Of a stretch of 64,000 bases of DNA, positions 47,501 through 55,818 are shown piece by piece. The stretch spans positions 186,001 through 250,000 of the forward strand of contig NZ_JAHVHU010000002.1 in NCBI RefSeq assembly GCF_019802045.1, read 5' to 3'. Under the pieces are notes generated by a model, which saw only the letters and a list, made by a program, of their open reading frames with translations, made no database searches and was not told the origin of the DNA. The translations under genes and the position numbers were made by a program. Every line of letters starts with the position of its first letter. Position 1 is the stretch's first letter. Origin of the DNA: Membranihabitans marinus (lineage in GTDB: Bacteria > Bacteroidota > Bacteroidia > Chitinophagales > Saprospiraceae).

Positions 47501-48260
47501 CTCCGGTCAGGTTTGCTTTTTTCTGTGTGCCGTATCCCACGACGACGACTTCATCCAGTGTCTGTATATCTTCCTGCATGATAATCGTGATGCTCATGCG
47601 ACCATCCACGGACACTTGCTGGCTTTTGTAACCGATGTAGGACACGGTGAGTATGGCTTGTTCGTCGATGTCATTGAGGGTGAATCGTCCGTCAATATCG
47701 GTAGTCGTTCCTTTATTGGTACCTTCTACCAAAATATTTACACCGATCAGGCTATTCCCATTGGCATCGATGACTCTTCCCTGTACATTCAATTCCAATT
47801 GTCGGTTGTATATATCCCGAGTAGCGGGCGTGTTCAAAAAAGCTACAATTTGTTCTTCTTTTTTTCGTTCATTTGCATCCAGGATGCTCTGGAAGTGCCC
47901 AACCATTTTTTCCAAAGATTCCAGTCCGGCTTTGTCATCTCGATACAATGCGACATATTGCCCGTCAAAAACGTGGTATTTTAAGTCGGTCTGTCCCATC
48001 ACATAGGCCAGATCTTCTTCCAGGCTTTCGGCCTTATCCAGCGTGTATCGGACCTCATGACCGGATACCCAGGCCCGGTCATAATTGAACAATACCTTGT
48101 ATTTCCGACTAATCAAATGAATCGCTTCGATCAGAGAAATTTCATTATTTGGCTTTAGAGGCGCTGCTATCCCATTTGGGATATGCAAAATCATGGTTAA
48201 TAGCACGATCAATAGAATTGTCCTGCAGCCATTCATTTTGGGTGTAATTGCTATATTCAT
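44598..48260 (-). CDS. SusC/RagA-family TonB-dependent transporter with STN domain (PUL 2)
   Basis: 1220 residues from the ATG at 48260; the frame opens one codon earlier with GTG, and an ATG nine codons in would also leave an intact signal. Order: signal peptide, STN domain (~50-108, ISLIEAIHLISRKYKVLFNY to KYHVFDGQYVALY), a charged ~50-residue linker, CarboxypepD_reg domain (~160-245), the DEVVVVGYGTQ box, plug (VLIDGVEGDPTTL, DATSAAVYGARGAFG) and barrel. The STN domain is the periplasmic signalling part that contacts FecR. It belongs with the FecR gene 54 bp upstream. Confidence 0.95.
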   Translation of the reverse strand: MNIAITPKMNGCRTILLIVLLTMILHIPNGIAAPLKPNNEISLIEAIHLISRKYKVLFNYDRAWVSGHEVRYTLDKAESLEEDLAYVMGQTDLKYHVFDGQYVALYRDDKAGLESLEKMVGHFQSILDANERKKEEQIVAFLNTPATRDIYNRQLELNVQGRVIDANGNSLIGVNILVEGTNKGTTTDIDGRFTLNDIDEQAILTVSYIGYKSQQVSVDGRMSITIIMQEDIQTLDEVVVVGYGTQKKANLTGAVDQVGSEVFENRPMPNVTQGLQGVIPNLNITLADGKPYRGASYQIRGLGSIGQGGSALVLIDGVEGDPTTLNPNDIANVSVLKDATSAAVYGARGAFGVVLITTKEPEKGRTSITYSGNMSIKAPTIVPDMVSDPLVYTDMFVEAYSAYYDYSRTPSSFHRSLKYSEDYHNELRQRAGNPNLPDVEVDDDGRFQYYASTDWWDLLYKDQVMGNEHNISIQRGDDKTKFLISARNYNQDGLFAYNSDDYSTLNLRAKASVKIFDWLEIGNNLNLANEKYFYPVNVSGGVIWYGLVNDSPPMAPMFNPDGTLTMAAAYSVGDLQYGKSGITTQNKVVRNTSSFNASFFDDAFHVRGDFTFRNTDKGQITKRVPVPYSNQRGVISYLGSTTNDLTDRNSGVNYLAANFYTEYEKTFSTVHNIKGLLGYNYEQSEYNSLSTRRNGLLFPDAESLSLTNGGGITIDNNYSKWRVAGGFFRFNYNYDERYLLEVNGRLDMSSKFPTDQQWGFFPSVSAGWRITQEPFWDVSTNAISNLKLRASYGSLGNGNVPPYTYQELFNIYTMNRLIGGTINQATSTPAVIPNGLTWETSTTADVGLDLEILDSRLQFTGDVYVRKTKDMFAVGLDLPATFGATPPKGNYADMTTKGWELSLGWNDELTLGNKPFRYNIRATLSDYVSTIDRYTNPNKDLGSYWDARFNYYPGMTIGEIWGYETEGFFTSEEDIQSHADQNLYSPSSTKTWLPGDIKFRDLNNDGIISYGDNTVNNPGDRKIIGNSSPRYAFGLNLGANWNSLSFSVFFQGIGQQDWWPGTDNALFWGQYNRPYDLIPKSMLGNMWSEDNPDAYFPRLRGYVALQSSRELAVVQTRYLQSAAYVRLKDLRIGYQLPVNWVSKARIKNAQLYLSGTNLWNWSPIYKYQNSFDVANIYGQDQDTEAAARIPGGITGGISNGTQTYNYPTLKGISFGLTVTF

Positions 48261-48314
48261 CACACATTTAGTTTTTAAGTTAAAAAATTAAAAATCAGGG
48301 AGAAGTGGTGGCGC

Positions 48315-49415
48315 TTACTTCTCCAGTTTCTTTACGGTTATTTCACTGTTGTTTTCTTCCATTTCAATTTCTAAGCTCAGTGACATTAATTCGGAAACGG
48401 TATACCAGTCTTCATAAGGCAAGCCCAGATCTACCTGGCGGCTGAGCATGGTGCTGTCCTCCATGATAAATGACTTACCATAAATGTCTTTCAGCTCCTG
48501 AAGCACTGTCTCCAATTTTTCATTTTCATAAACTAAAAATCCATCGACCCATGACGTTGGTTCATCTGGAAGCTTCTCTTCATGTCGCTCCAGGGCACGG
48601 GTAATTCCTGAGTAGGTGATATGATCACCCGGCGTCAGATAGATGCTGTCCATGTGTTTTGCCAGTGATGGTCCAGCGGTTTTCTTTTCATCGTTTTTAG
48701 ATCGGGGGAGGGGAGGCTTTGCGACCAACAGTACTTCTCCCGATTTGAGAAATACATCGGTCTTTTGCCGTCGGGATGCTACGTTGAACGAGGTCCCCAA
48801 TACATTGACCGACAAATCGGATGTGATGACTTGAAAAGGCATCAAACTGATCGAATCTTTCTGATCGGGGGAAGAATTATTAACCGGCATACGTTGATGA
48901 CTGACTTCAAAGAAAGCTTCCCCCTCCAGCTGGACGGTTCTTTCCTGGATGTTTTGCCAATTGGTATTCCATGTCATTTTGGAATTGGCGTTCAACAAAA
49001 CGCGGCTGCCATCGCTTAAAACGATTTCCATGGTTTCCCCAAATCCCGTTCTATACTCCTTAGTGTTGGTTTTTGTCCACCACCACAGCATCATCCCGGC
49101 GATGAGGACTCCTGCGGCAACAGCAACAATTTTTCGAATTTTTAGGGACCATATTGCGTGTTTCTCGATGGGCATTTCCCGAACGTCACTGATTTTTTGC
49201 TCCGTCGGCCACTCGGATCGGACCTTTTCCCAGGAGAGATTTTCCACTGAAAAGTCTATATCATTTCGTTCCCATTCATCTTCCATGATGTTATGAATGT
49301 GTTGAAATTGGTTTCGATCCCTCAGTAACATGAAGAGCTCCTCGACTTCCTCATGGGTTGCCGTTCTATTGAGATATTTCTCATACAATAATTTGATCTT
49401 ATGAAGATTTCTCAT
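48315..49415 (-). CDS. FecR-family anti-sigma factor (PUL 2)
   Basis: 366 residues. The cytoplasmic anti-sigma part (1-95) is followed by a TM segment at ~96-113 (IVAVAAGVLIAGMMLWWW) and a periplasmic FecR domain (YRTGFGETMEIVLSDGSRVLLNANSKMTW, EGEAFFEVSH, VNVLGTSFNVASRR). The C-terminal secretin/STN-like end (ENEKLETVLQELKDIYGKSF) should contact the STN domain of SusC. It holds or activates the divergent sigma factor. It is the first gene of the FecR-SusC-SusD operon. Confidence 0.93.
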   Translation of the reverse strand: MRNLHKIKLLYEKYLNRTATHEEVEELFMLLRDRNQFQHIHNIMEDEWERNDIDFSVENLSWEKVRSEWPTEQKISDVREMPIEKHAIWSLKIRKIVAVAAGVLIAGMMLWWWTKTNTKEYRTGFGETMEIVLSDGSRVLLNANSKMTWNTNWQNIQERTVQLEGEAFFEVSHQRMPVNNSSPDQKDSISLMPFQVITSDLSVNVLGTSFNVASRRQKTDVFLKSGEVLLVAKPPLPRSKNDEKKTAGPSLAKHMDSIYLTPGDHITYSGITRALERHEEKLPDEPTSWVDGFLVYENEKLETVLQELKDIYGKSFIMEDSTMLSRQVDLGLPYEDWYTVSELMSLSLEIEMEENNSEITVKKLEK

Positions 49416-49590
49416 AGTTATTCAGGGTTGACCCGAATTTTTGTTGTTTTAGTTATAAGTCACGGTAAGATGGTATTTTCATTTGTTTAGTACAATTTCC
49501 TTTGAAATTAGCTCTTCTGTGAAAGGCTTTGGTATATAAGACAAATTGCTCTGCCTTCCGTACTAGTCATTAGGTATATTTTTTTGAAAA

Positions 49591-49621
49591 TTTGAACAGA
49601 GTTATTTTTTAATTACCTTTA
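49591..49621 (+). promoter_or_regulatory. Candidate promoter of the PUL 2 sigma gene
   Basis: TTTG (49591-49594) and TACCTTTA (49614-49621) with 19 bases between TTG and TA approximate the Bacteroidota -33/-7 pattern. The ATG is 22 bases further on. The last base of the -7 box is A, not G. Confidence 0.4.
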
Positions 49622-49643
49622 GAACCAATAGGATCGAATTAAC

Positions 49644-50186
49644 ATGGTGGATCTTGAGCAAATATTTTATGAATACCGCAATAAAGTTTTTGGCTTTTTT
49701 GTCAAAAACTTAAGCGATCAGGAGTTGTCCCGAGACTACACCCAGGAGGTGTTTTTTCAGTTGTGCAAACGTCAGGATGAGCTTCAGGATATACAATACC
49801 TGAACAGGTATATATTTTTAATGTGCCGGAATATGGTGATTAATCATTTGCACAAGGCAGCGCTGGACAAAAAACATAAGGAACATCTGGTTCGGTCCTG
49901 GGAGGATCTGCGTATCCGGGGTAATTCACCAATTGATCGGCAAATTGATGCCGATCACTATCGCACCGTCATGGCACAATCCATAAATCAATTGCCCCCC
50001 CGACAGCAGGAAATATTCGCATTGAGCAAACAACAGGGTTGGTCCAATCAACAAATTGCTCAGAAACTGGGGCTCTCGCCCAATACGGTAAAAAATCACC
50101 TTCATCAGGCGATGAAAAACCTACGCGCTACGATTCCAAATAGTGAAATAATGATACTTATCTTGTCGGTGGGCTTCATGCTGTAA
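49644..50186 (+). CDS. ECF sigma factor (PUL 2)
   Basis: 180 residues. Sigma region 2 is seen in FFVKNLSDQELSRDYTQEVFFQLCKR and YLNRYIFLMCRNMVINHLHK. Region 4 is seen in INQLPPRQQEIFALSKQQGWSNQQIAQKLGLSPNTVKNHLHQAMKNLR, a helix-turn-helix. Fits the Bacteroidota sigma-70 family used for SusCD loci. It is divergent from its FecR partner across 228 bp, whereas the more usual order places it upstream on the same strand. It probably transcribes the FecR-SusCD operon. Confidence 0.93.
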   Translation: MVDLEQIFYEYRNKVFGFFVKNLSDQELSRDYTQEVFFQLCKRQDELQDIQYLNRYIFLMCRNMVINHLHKAALDKKHKEHLVRSWEDLRIRGNSPIDRQIDADHYRTVMAQSINQLPPRQQEIFALSKQQGWSNQQIAQKLGLSPNTVKNHLHQAMKNLRATIPNSEIMILILSVGFML

Positions 50187-50301
50187 TCAACCAGCCTTTA
50201 CGATGAAGCGATCCATTAAACCAGTGCGTAAATCGATTAATCAGATCATACACAGCACTTAAACCCATCGGGATCTGTGTTTATCGTGCGATGACCCGGA
50301 T

Positions 50302-52704
50302 TCACTTTCTTAAAGTGACATTCAATTTCATAGGACTTTGGTTCCGGAAAACCGTTAAATCCACGTTGCCTTTCCAACGCTCTCCCTGATAAGCTTCCAG
50401 TAATTGGCGCATGGAATTGGTTTCCTGATTATTCAATGCCAGGATGACATCACCCTGGATCAGGCCCTGAGTTCCTGCCAGACTACCTGTCGGTGTTTTT
50501 AGTACGAGAATTCCGCGTTCTCCATCCATACCCGTCGCCGATCGTTCCCCGGCACCTTGGAGCTTCTTCACCTGAGCGCCCAGGAATTCAAAAGTCGCAC
50601 CGGCGTCTTCTTTTCCGACCGGATACAGAACAGGAATTTCCGGGGACTGAGCTAACTTTTTAAGATCAGGGCTGAATACTCCAAATTCATCCATGGAGAA
50701 ATTGACAAACCCCACCTGTAAGGCAGGGGATTTCGTAGATACTTTAAAATTCCCGGATTTAGGATCGATGTACTGTGGAGCACCATATAAACTGTGCTGG
50801 TCCAAACCCAGTTTTTGAGAAAAAGCCAGAGCTGAAGAATCGGGAAGAAGGTTGTAATCAATCTGATCACCCCAATCCGAGACCCGGATGGGTTTGTATC
50901 TGGTCGACACTATATTATGCCGGAATATGTCGTGACTGTTTTCGAACCAGACGTGCGGGTGAAAAGAATTGTTAATCATGATGTTGTTTTCTACCGTTCG
51001 GTAAAATCCTTCTCTTAATTTAATTCCTCCATTCAGACAAAGGTTGTTGTAAATATGATAATTACTGGATCCATCATCCAGATCAATGTCCCAGCCATGA
51101 TCACAGCGAAACCGGTTGTTCCTGATCACGGTGGTGTCGACGGCATCGAGCAGGATGAGGGAGGGATCTTCTTTTACCATGGTGTTCATGGTGGAACGAT
51201 TGGGATGCCAGAAACGGTCACGTCCCCAGGAATTAAAGGCACCATGATCTCCGGTTTCCAGGACCGTATTGAATACATCATTGTATTCGATCACATGTCC
51301 TCCCCAGGTTCCATCCCCAATATTGATCCCAGCGCGCGGTGTGTTGTAGATGGAATTGTGACTGGCTGTAATTCCCATGGCCATGGAAATCTGGATGCCG
51401 GCGACCTGCTTTTCCACCCGGCCGATGTCATGAATAAGATTGTCTCGCACAATGCAATCCAGGGGATAGGTATTGTCTTTGGGACCTGTGGTTCTATCCA
51501 GTTTTTGCCAATCTACAAACTCATGATATTCTAAGCTGGGTGATCGGACAGCTTCCGGCCGGCCGACCAGACAAACACCACTGGCTCCTGGTTTACGAAT
51601 ACGATTGCCTGAAATCATAGCTCTACGGTTATATCCTGAGATGAAAATACCATTTCCGCCTACCTGATCCAGAAAGTTGTTTTCAAATCGGATGTTTTCA
51701 GTCCCCTCCAAAAAGATAGCACCGCCCCGGTGAATCATCCAATCGCTGCGGAGCAATGGTTCGTTGGTCTTCATAAAGGTGTGCCTGGTATGACGAAAAG
51801 TGCAATGCTGCCAGACAATGTTTTGGACGGGTGCATCAGATGTACCGGTAATTTTAATGAGGTTTTCCAGAATAGGGATTTCTACTTCTAAGGAATCCAT
51901 ATTCAAACCATGCGGGCGGATAAACGACAACCGGCCGGTGTTTTGATCATAAAACCATTCACCAGGGGCATCGAGTTCCTCCCGAATATTCTCTACGTAC
52001 CGATATTCGGGATGCATGCCCATTTGGCGATTGTTTTGGAAGCCACCTTCCAGCGTCACATTCCCTTTTTTGTCTGATCCGGTAATCTGATAATGATAGT
52101 CGCCCCATTCCGCCACGTGCATGGCATGAAGAATACCCGTTTCAGGATTGTTCCATCCCAACGTGCGAGTGGGGGCGATGGCGTCGGCAGCATAACCATT
52201 GTATACGAGCACGGTGGTGTCACAATTCGGATACCGTGCCCGGATTTGTTTTTGACCATTGATATAGAGTTGGTCAAAATCGAGCGCAGCCTCCAGGTTT
52301 GTCTGCCATAGACTATCTTTGATTTGAACCCACTCCAGGTCCAACCTTTGAGCTCCTGAGATGATAACTTCGGAATCCCCTGTGGGTTGGATAGTGAGAG
52401 GATATTCGTTCGTGCCTGAATGGGCAGATGTCAATTCAAGTGGTGCCTCAAGATAATGCGTGCCCGGAGATAATAAAATCTCAATGGACCCTTTAATCCC
52501 ATCCATATTCAGTCGGGCGACAGAATCCAGAGCGTGTTGAATGGTCGGTACATGTGCAGTGTTGGTACTCAGACTTGAGTCTGGATACTCAGACTTTACA
52601 TAAATCCGATGGGGTGTTTTTTGACAGGAAGCCAGAACAAATCCGATGACTATATATCCCAATACCCGGAGTTTTAGATTCCCATGTTGCGCATATTTAA
52701 CCAT
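50302..52704 (-). CDS. Beta-helix lipoprotein with C-terminal PDZ domain
   Basis: 800 residues; lipoprotein signal ending FVLASC. Residues ~30-650 are a right-handed beta-helix enzyme-like body, homologous to the 38094-40001 protein: TIQHALDSVARLN, LYINGQKQIRARYPN, NIRFENNFLDQVGGNGIFISG, SGNRIRKPGASGVCLVG and ASHNSIYNTPRAGINIGD. The last ~95 residues form a PDZ-like fold (ERGILVLKTPTGSLAGTQ, GLIQGDVILALNNQET, VDLTVFRNQSPMKLNVTL). PDZ domains normally bind C-termini; here it may anchor the enzyme to a partner or help oligomerise. It is convergent with the sigma gene. Confidence 0.83.
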   Translation of the reverse strand: MVKYAQHGNLKLRVLGYIVIGFVLASCQKTPHRIYVKSEYPDSSLSTNTAHVPTIQHALDSVARLNMDGIKGSIEILLSPGTHYLEAPLELTSAHSGTNEYPLTIQPTGDSEVIISGAQRLDLEWVQIKDSLWQTNLEAALDFDQLYINGQKQIRARYPNCDTTVLVYNGYAADAIAPTRTLGWNNPETGILHAMHVAEWGDYHYQITGSDKKGNVTLEGGFQNNRQMGMHPEYRYVENIREELDAPGEWFYDQNTGRLSFIRPHGLNMDSLEVEIPILENLIKITGTSDAPVQNIVWQHCTFRHTRHTFMKTNEPLLRSDWMIHRGGAIFLEGTENIRFENNFLDQVGGNGIFISGYNRRAMISGNRIRKPGASGVCLVGRPEAVRSPSLEYHEFVDWQKLDRTTGPKDNTYPLDCIVRDNLIHDIGRVEKQVAGIQISMAMGITASHNSIYNTPRAGINIGDGTWGGHVIEYNDVFNTVLETGDHGAFNSWGRDRFWHPNRSTMNTMVKEDPSLILLDAVDTTVIRNNRFRCDHGWDIDLDDGSSNYHIYNNLCLNGGIKLREGFYRTVENNIMINNSFHPHVWFENSHDIFRHNIVSTRYKPIRVSDWGDQIDYNLLPDSSALAFSQKLGLDQHSLYGAPQYIDPKSGNFKVSTKSPALQVGFVNFSMDEFGVFSPDLKKLAQSPEIPVLYPVGKEDAGATFEFLGAQVKKLQGAGERSATGMDGERGILVLKTPTGSLAGTQGLIQGDVILALNNQETNSMRQLLEAYQGERWKGNVDLTVFRNQSPMKLNVTLRK

Positions 52705-52749
52705 GTGACTTAAGGTGAAAAATGATTTTACGAAAAACCGCTGACCATT

Positions 52750-53859
52750 TTAATTTTTTAGGATAGAAAGCAGATCATTTCCTGCGTTTTCAACCGGGTA
52801 ATCATAGCCCAGAAGGCCTGAGATAGTGGCCGCGATTTGCTCTGTCCAGATTTGAAGTGGTTCTGCTACTTCTCCCTTTGCGGCTACATTTTTTCCTAAA
52901 AACGCCATCCACACCTCATCCGATCGTGGAACACTTGATTTTCCATGATGTTTCCATCCATCCGGGTCTGTTCCCCGTCCATGATCTGTCGTAATTATGA
53001 TTGTCGTCTGATCTTTATAAAATGGGTCTGTCTGGACGGTATTCCAAATATCCTGGATAAACTGGTCCGTCCGTCGGGCTGAATATAGATACTGATCGTA
53101 CTTACCTTGATGGGCAAAATCATCGGTCTCTCCATAGGAGATAAATAACAGGCGTGGCTTCTCCCGCTCCAAGTAGGAATGAGCCAAGTGGTGGGTGAAA
53201 GCATCCAGACGGACCGTTTCCCATAGCTTGGGGGTTTCTTTTTGCAATTGATTGATCAGTTTTTCTTTTTCACCAATGGGATTCTCAACCTGTTCATATC
53301 CTGAATTTACGGGGATTCCGCTCCGTTCTTCATTGATGATGTACGGAAACACATCCCAGCTGGTAAATGCAGCGATCTGGTTTTTGAATCCAGGTTTTCC
53401 TGCCAGATATTCCAGCACGGTGACATTGGGGTTGTTCGATTTACTGTTGGAGTTGATTCGCTCATCATCGGCATATCCGCATAGTATCTCACTATAACCC
53501 GGGTAAGAAAACCAGTGGTTGTTCGTCAGATTGGCATTGTTGCCCAGGGCCCGGTTTCCATAAAGTTGGCCCTCCTTGCTGATGACCTCCCAAAAAAAGG
53601 GTAGAAGAAGCTCCCGCCGCACTTTGGGATCCTCTGACCAGAATTCTTTTTTCAGGGCAGCGGAATCGGAAGCGTACACCGGGTGGTTGATCAGATTGGC
53701 ATCGGCACCCATGAACAATTCCTGCCAGCGAAGACCGTCCAGCGTGATCAGGATGACCTTGGCTTCCTCGTTCGATTGAGGAGTGGTATGGCTGACAAGG
53801 TAACCGGTCAAATGGAGGAGAATAAAACAAGCGATGCTTTTTAGAAGAACATGATTCAT
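52750..53859 (-). CDS. Alkaline-phosphatase-superfamily hydrolase
   Basis: 369 residues with a signal peptide (KSIACFILLHLTGYLVSH). The alkaline-phosphatase/type I phosphodiesterase fold shows VILITLDGLRWQELF (Asp41 metal ligand), a nucleophile region HWFSYPGYSEILCG, FISYGETDDFAHQGKYDQY and IITTDHGRGTDPDGWKHHG (DH metal motif). Could hydrolyse phosphomonoesters or phosphodiesters, or be a sulfatase-like enzyme; no formylglycine motif is visible. It lies upstream of the beta-helix/PDZ gene, 45 bp apart, so the two are probably one operon. Confidence 0.83.
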   Translation of the reverse strand: MNHVLLKSIACFILLHLTGYLVSHTTPQSNEEAKVILITLDGLRWQELFMGADANLINHPVYASDSAALKKEFWSEDPKVRRELLLPFFWEVISKEGQLYGNRALGNNANLTNNHWFSYPGYSEILCGYADDERINSNSKSNNPNVTVLEYLAGKPGFKNQIAAFTSWDVFPYIINEERSGIPVNSGYEQVENPIGEKEKLINQLQKETPKLWETVRLDAFTHHLAHSYLEREKPRLLFISYGETDDFAHQGKYDQYLYSARRTDQFIQDIWNTVQTDPFYKDQTTIIITTDHGRGTDPDGWKHHGKSSVPRSDEVWMAFLGKNVAAKGEVAEPLQIWTEQIAATISGLLGYDYPVENAGNDLLSILKN

Positions 53860-53980
53860 GTCAGTGGGTTTTGGTGAATAGTAGTTGATGTAATGTTAAT
53901 AAAAATACAACATAAAATGCGCACCCGAACGTCTGAATTTACGGAAAACACGAAAGTTTAAAGCCCCGAACATCTTTCAC

Positions 53981-54949
53981 TCATATATGCAATGTTCGGT
54001 CACTGATCCGGGGAACAATTGGGTATATGTATCGGCTCATATCGACTCCAAGCTTTTCTGGAGATGGTCCGACAAATTCGGAGTGCCGTCCGCTGATTTC
54101 AATTTTTCCACGAGAATCAATTTCGATAAAAGCCCAAAGGGGATCACGATAAGGAACGGTTTTTTTGATGTTCGGATGTGATTTATTCACGGCTTCGGAG
54201 TATCGGATGTGTTGATAGTCGCTGCCCAGCCATTGGTAGGAGGCACTATTGATCTGAACGTAGTGGATGTCATTGATGTGATTGTAATAATCTTGGTGAT
54301 GATGCCCTGTCAATACCAATATGACCTTCTGGGCATCGGATCGATGATTGGCTTGTTCCAAAGCATATCGCACCTGGGATCCATTTTCGAGTCCGCCGGC
54401 ATCATTATCCAGTCCTTGGTGACAAAATACGACGGTTGGCTTGTTGGTTTTGTCGAGGTCTTTGCTGAGCCAGTCCAGTTGTTTTTTAGAGATAAATCGA
54501 GCATATCCCTTTGGTCTGGAAGGGGCGGGGTTGTGTTCATTTCCATCCAATACGACAAAATGAAATCCTTGGTGATCGTAGGAGTAATATTTCCCTTTGG
54601 CATTCCAGAACTTAACGGTCTCTTCTCGTTTATATCCACCATCGGTGTCATGATTCCCGATGACGTGATAGTTTGGACCCGACCATTGATCCCAGATGCT
54701 CATTAGAGACTGATTTTCGGGTTTCGGGATACAAAAGTCACCGAGCTGGAGTATGAAATCCGGTTTCCGGATCTGCATGTCGTCGATGAAGGCTTGTAGA
54801 CGCGCCTCCCCGTCGTGCATAATATCTTGATGCAGGTCTGCGATTACACCGAATCGGACTACGTGCTTTTTGGACGTTTTTGTCATTGGCGTGAAAAGCA
54901 AAGCTCCCGCTGATAGGGAAGCGGTCTTGATAAATTCACTGCGGTTCAT
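53981..54949 (-). CDS. Calcineurin-like metallophosphoesterase, exported
   Basis: 322 residues. The N-terminus MNRSEFIKTASLSAGALLFTP looks like an export signal (a weak Tat-like segment without RR). Metallophosphoesterase motifs run in order: ADLH (Asp38/His40), QLGDF (Asp71), GNHD (Asn99/His100), VVFCHQGLD and LTGHHHQD. The enzyme should bind two metals and hydrolyse a phosphodiester or phosphomonoester. It lies 121 bp upstream of the alkaline-phosphatase-like gene on the same strand, so it may head a three-gene unit. Confidence 0.88.
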   Translation of the reverse strand: MNRSEFIKTASLSAGALLFTPMTKTSKKHVVRFGVIADLHQDIMHDGEARLQAFIDDMQIRKPDFILQLGDFCIPKPENQSLMSIWDQWSGPNYHVIGNHDTDGGYKREETVKFWNAKGKYYSYDHQGFHFVVLDGNEHNPAPSRPKGYARFISKKQLDWLSKDLDKTNKPTVVFCHQGLDNDAGGLENGSQVRYALEQANHRSDAQKVILVLTGHHHQDYYNHINDIHYVQINSASYQWLGSDYQHIRYSEAVNKSHPNIKKTVPYRDPLWAFIEIDSRGKIEISGRHSEFVGPSPEKLGVDMSRYIYPIVPRISDRTLHI

Positions 54950-54989
54950 AATTACCCGGTTGAAGAGTTTGAAGATACAGAAATAATGA

Positions 54990-55013
54990 AAGCTACTGGA
55001 ATTCCAGAAGCCT
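54990..55013 (-). terminator. Hairpin terminator of PUL 3 (twin of the one at 63966)
   Basis: The stem is formed by the palindromic CTGGAATTCCAG (54995-55006) with AGCT/AGCCT arms on either side. It lies ~40 bases after the GH16-like stop. Read leftward, the stem is followed by TTCATTATTTC, a moderately U-rich tail. It matches 63966-63989 in 22 of 24 bases. Confidence 0.6.
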
Positions 55014-55050
55014 GTCTGACTTTAAATTTAAGGAATTAAGTTCAGAGTTT

Positions 55051-55794
55051 TTATTCGCTCTTGATAAATTCAAAACGGTCAATAATCATTTCGTGTTCTT
55101 TATGGTCTGAGGGAAGCTGACCTCTGAACAACCATAGATTCATTTTTAGACGTTCTTCGGAATGCGGAGGAATATCATCGCCTTCATAACGCCATTGCTG
55201 AATCAAACCCTCTTCATTGTTTTTCCATCTAAGGCCTCTAAAACTTGAAAACTCTATGTAGTCCGGTAGCCACTTAAAAAAATGCGTAGAATTTTCTCCT
55301 TCTAAATTTAAATTATATCTTTTTTTGTTGTCAGGTTTATATCCAGGTTGAACCACAAATTGGGCATTTTGATTTTCTTCATCTGACCATTTTGAGAACT
55401 CAATATCAATTTCTTCTTCATCATTTTTGTAGGCAAATAAACCGCCTACGACATTCCTATCTAACAGACTTACATCATTGTTGAGATAGAAAACATATTG
55501 GCCATACCCCAGACTCCGTCGCAAACTAACCCCGGCACAGTACCACTCGCCTCCTGCTTGAATGATTTTTAAATGCAACCGCCCCGCTTCATCCACCCAG
55601 ACATTTTCTTTCGAATCAGAGAAGTAATTGGGTCCGGGGCCAACTTGCGTTGTCCCGGATGACCTGACATACCAATCATACCCTGAAAATTGAATGATTC
55701 TCTCCGAAGGTTCTGTCGGTTCCAGGTTAGTCTGGTTCTCCGCGCTACAGGCGGTCAATAGAAGAGTGAAAATTAAAAGGCGCTCTATTATCAT
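55051..55794 (-). CDS. GH16-like lipoprotein (PUL 3)
   Basis: 247 residues; lipoprotein signal ending TLLLTAC. The GH16 active-site pattern ExDxE is present at 128-132 (NDEEEIDIEFSKW): Glu128 nucleophile, Asp130, Glu132 acid/base. Flanking strands fit a jelly roll (YGQYVFYLNNDVSLLDRNVVGGLFAY, THFFKWLPDYIEFSSF, LKMNLWLFRGQLP). GH16 enzymes cut beta-1,3/1,4 glucans or galactans. Relatively short for a GH16. It is the last gene of the FecR-SusC-SusD-fasciclin-GH16 operon, 24 bp after its neighbour. Confidence 0.85.
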   Translation of the reverse strand: MIIERLLIFTLLLTACSAENQTNLEPTEPSERIIQFSGYDWYVRSSGTTQVGPGPNYFSDSKENVWVDEAGRLHLKIIQAGGEWYCAGVSLRRSLGYGQYVFYLNNDVSLLDRNVVGGLFAYKNDEEEIDIEFSKWSDEENQNAQFVVQPGYKPDNKKRYNLNLEGENSTHFFKWLPDYIEFSSFRGLRWKNNEEGLIQQWRYEGDDIPPHSEERLKMNLWLFRGQLPSDHKEHEMIIDRFEFIKSE

Positions 55795-55818
55795 TGGTCG
55801 GCCGACATTGGATTCCGA

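Noticed and set aside
47367-47984. Plus-strand ORF of 205 codons
   Set aside because: Antisense to the N-terminal and plug coding region of the PUL 2 SusC gene, whose domain signatures are unmistakable.
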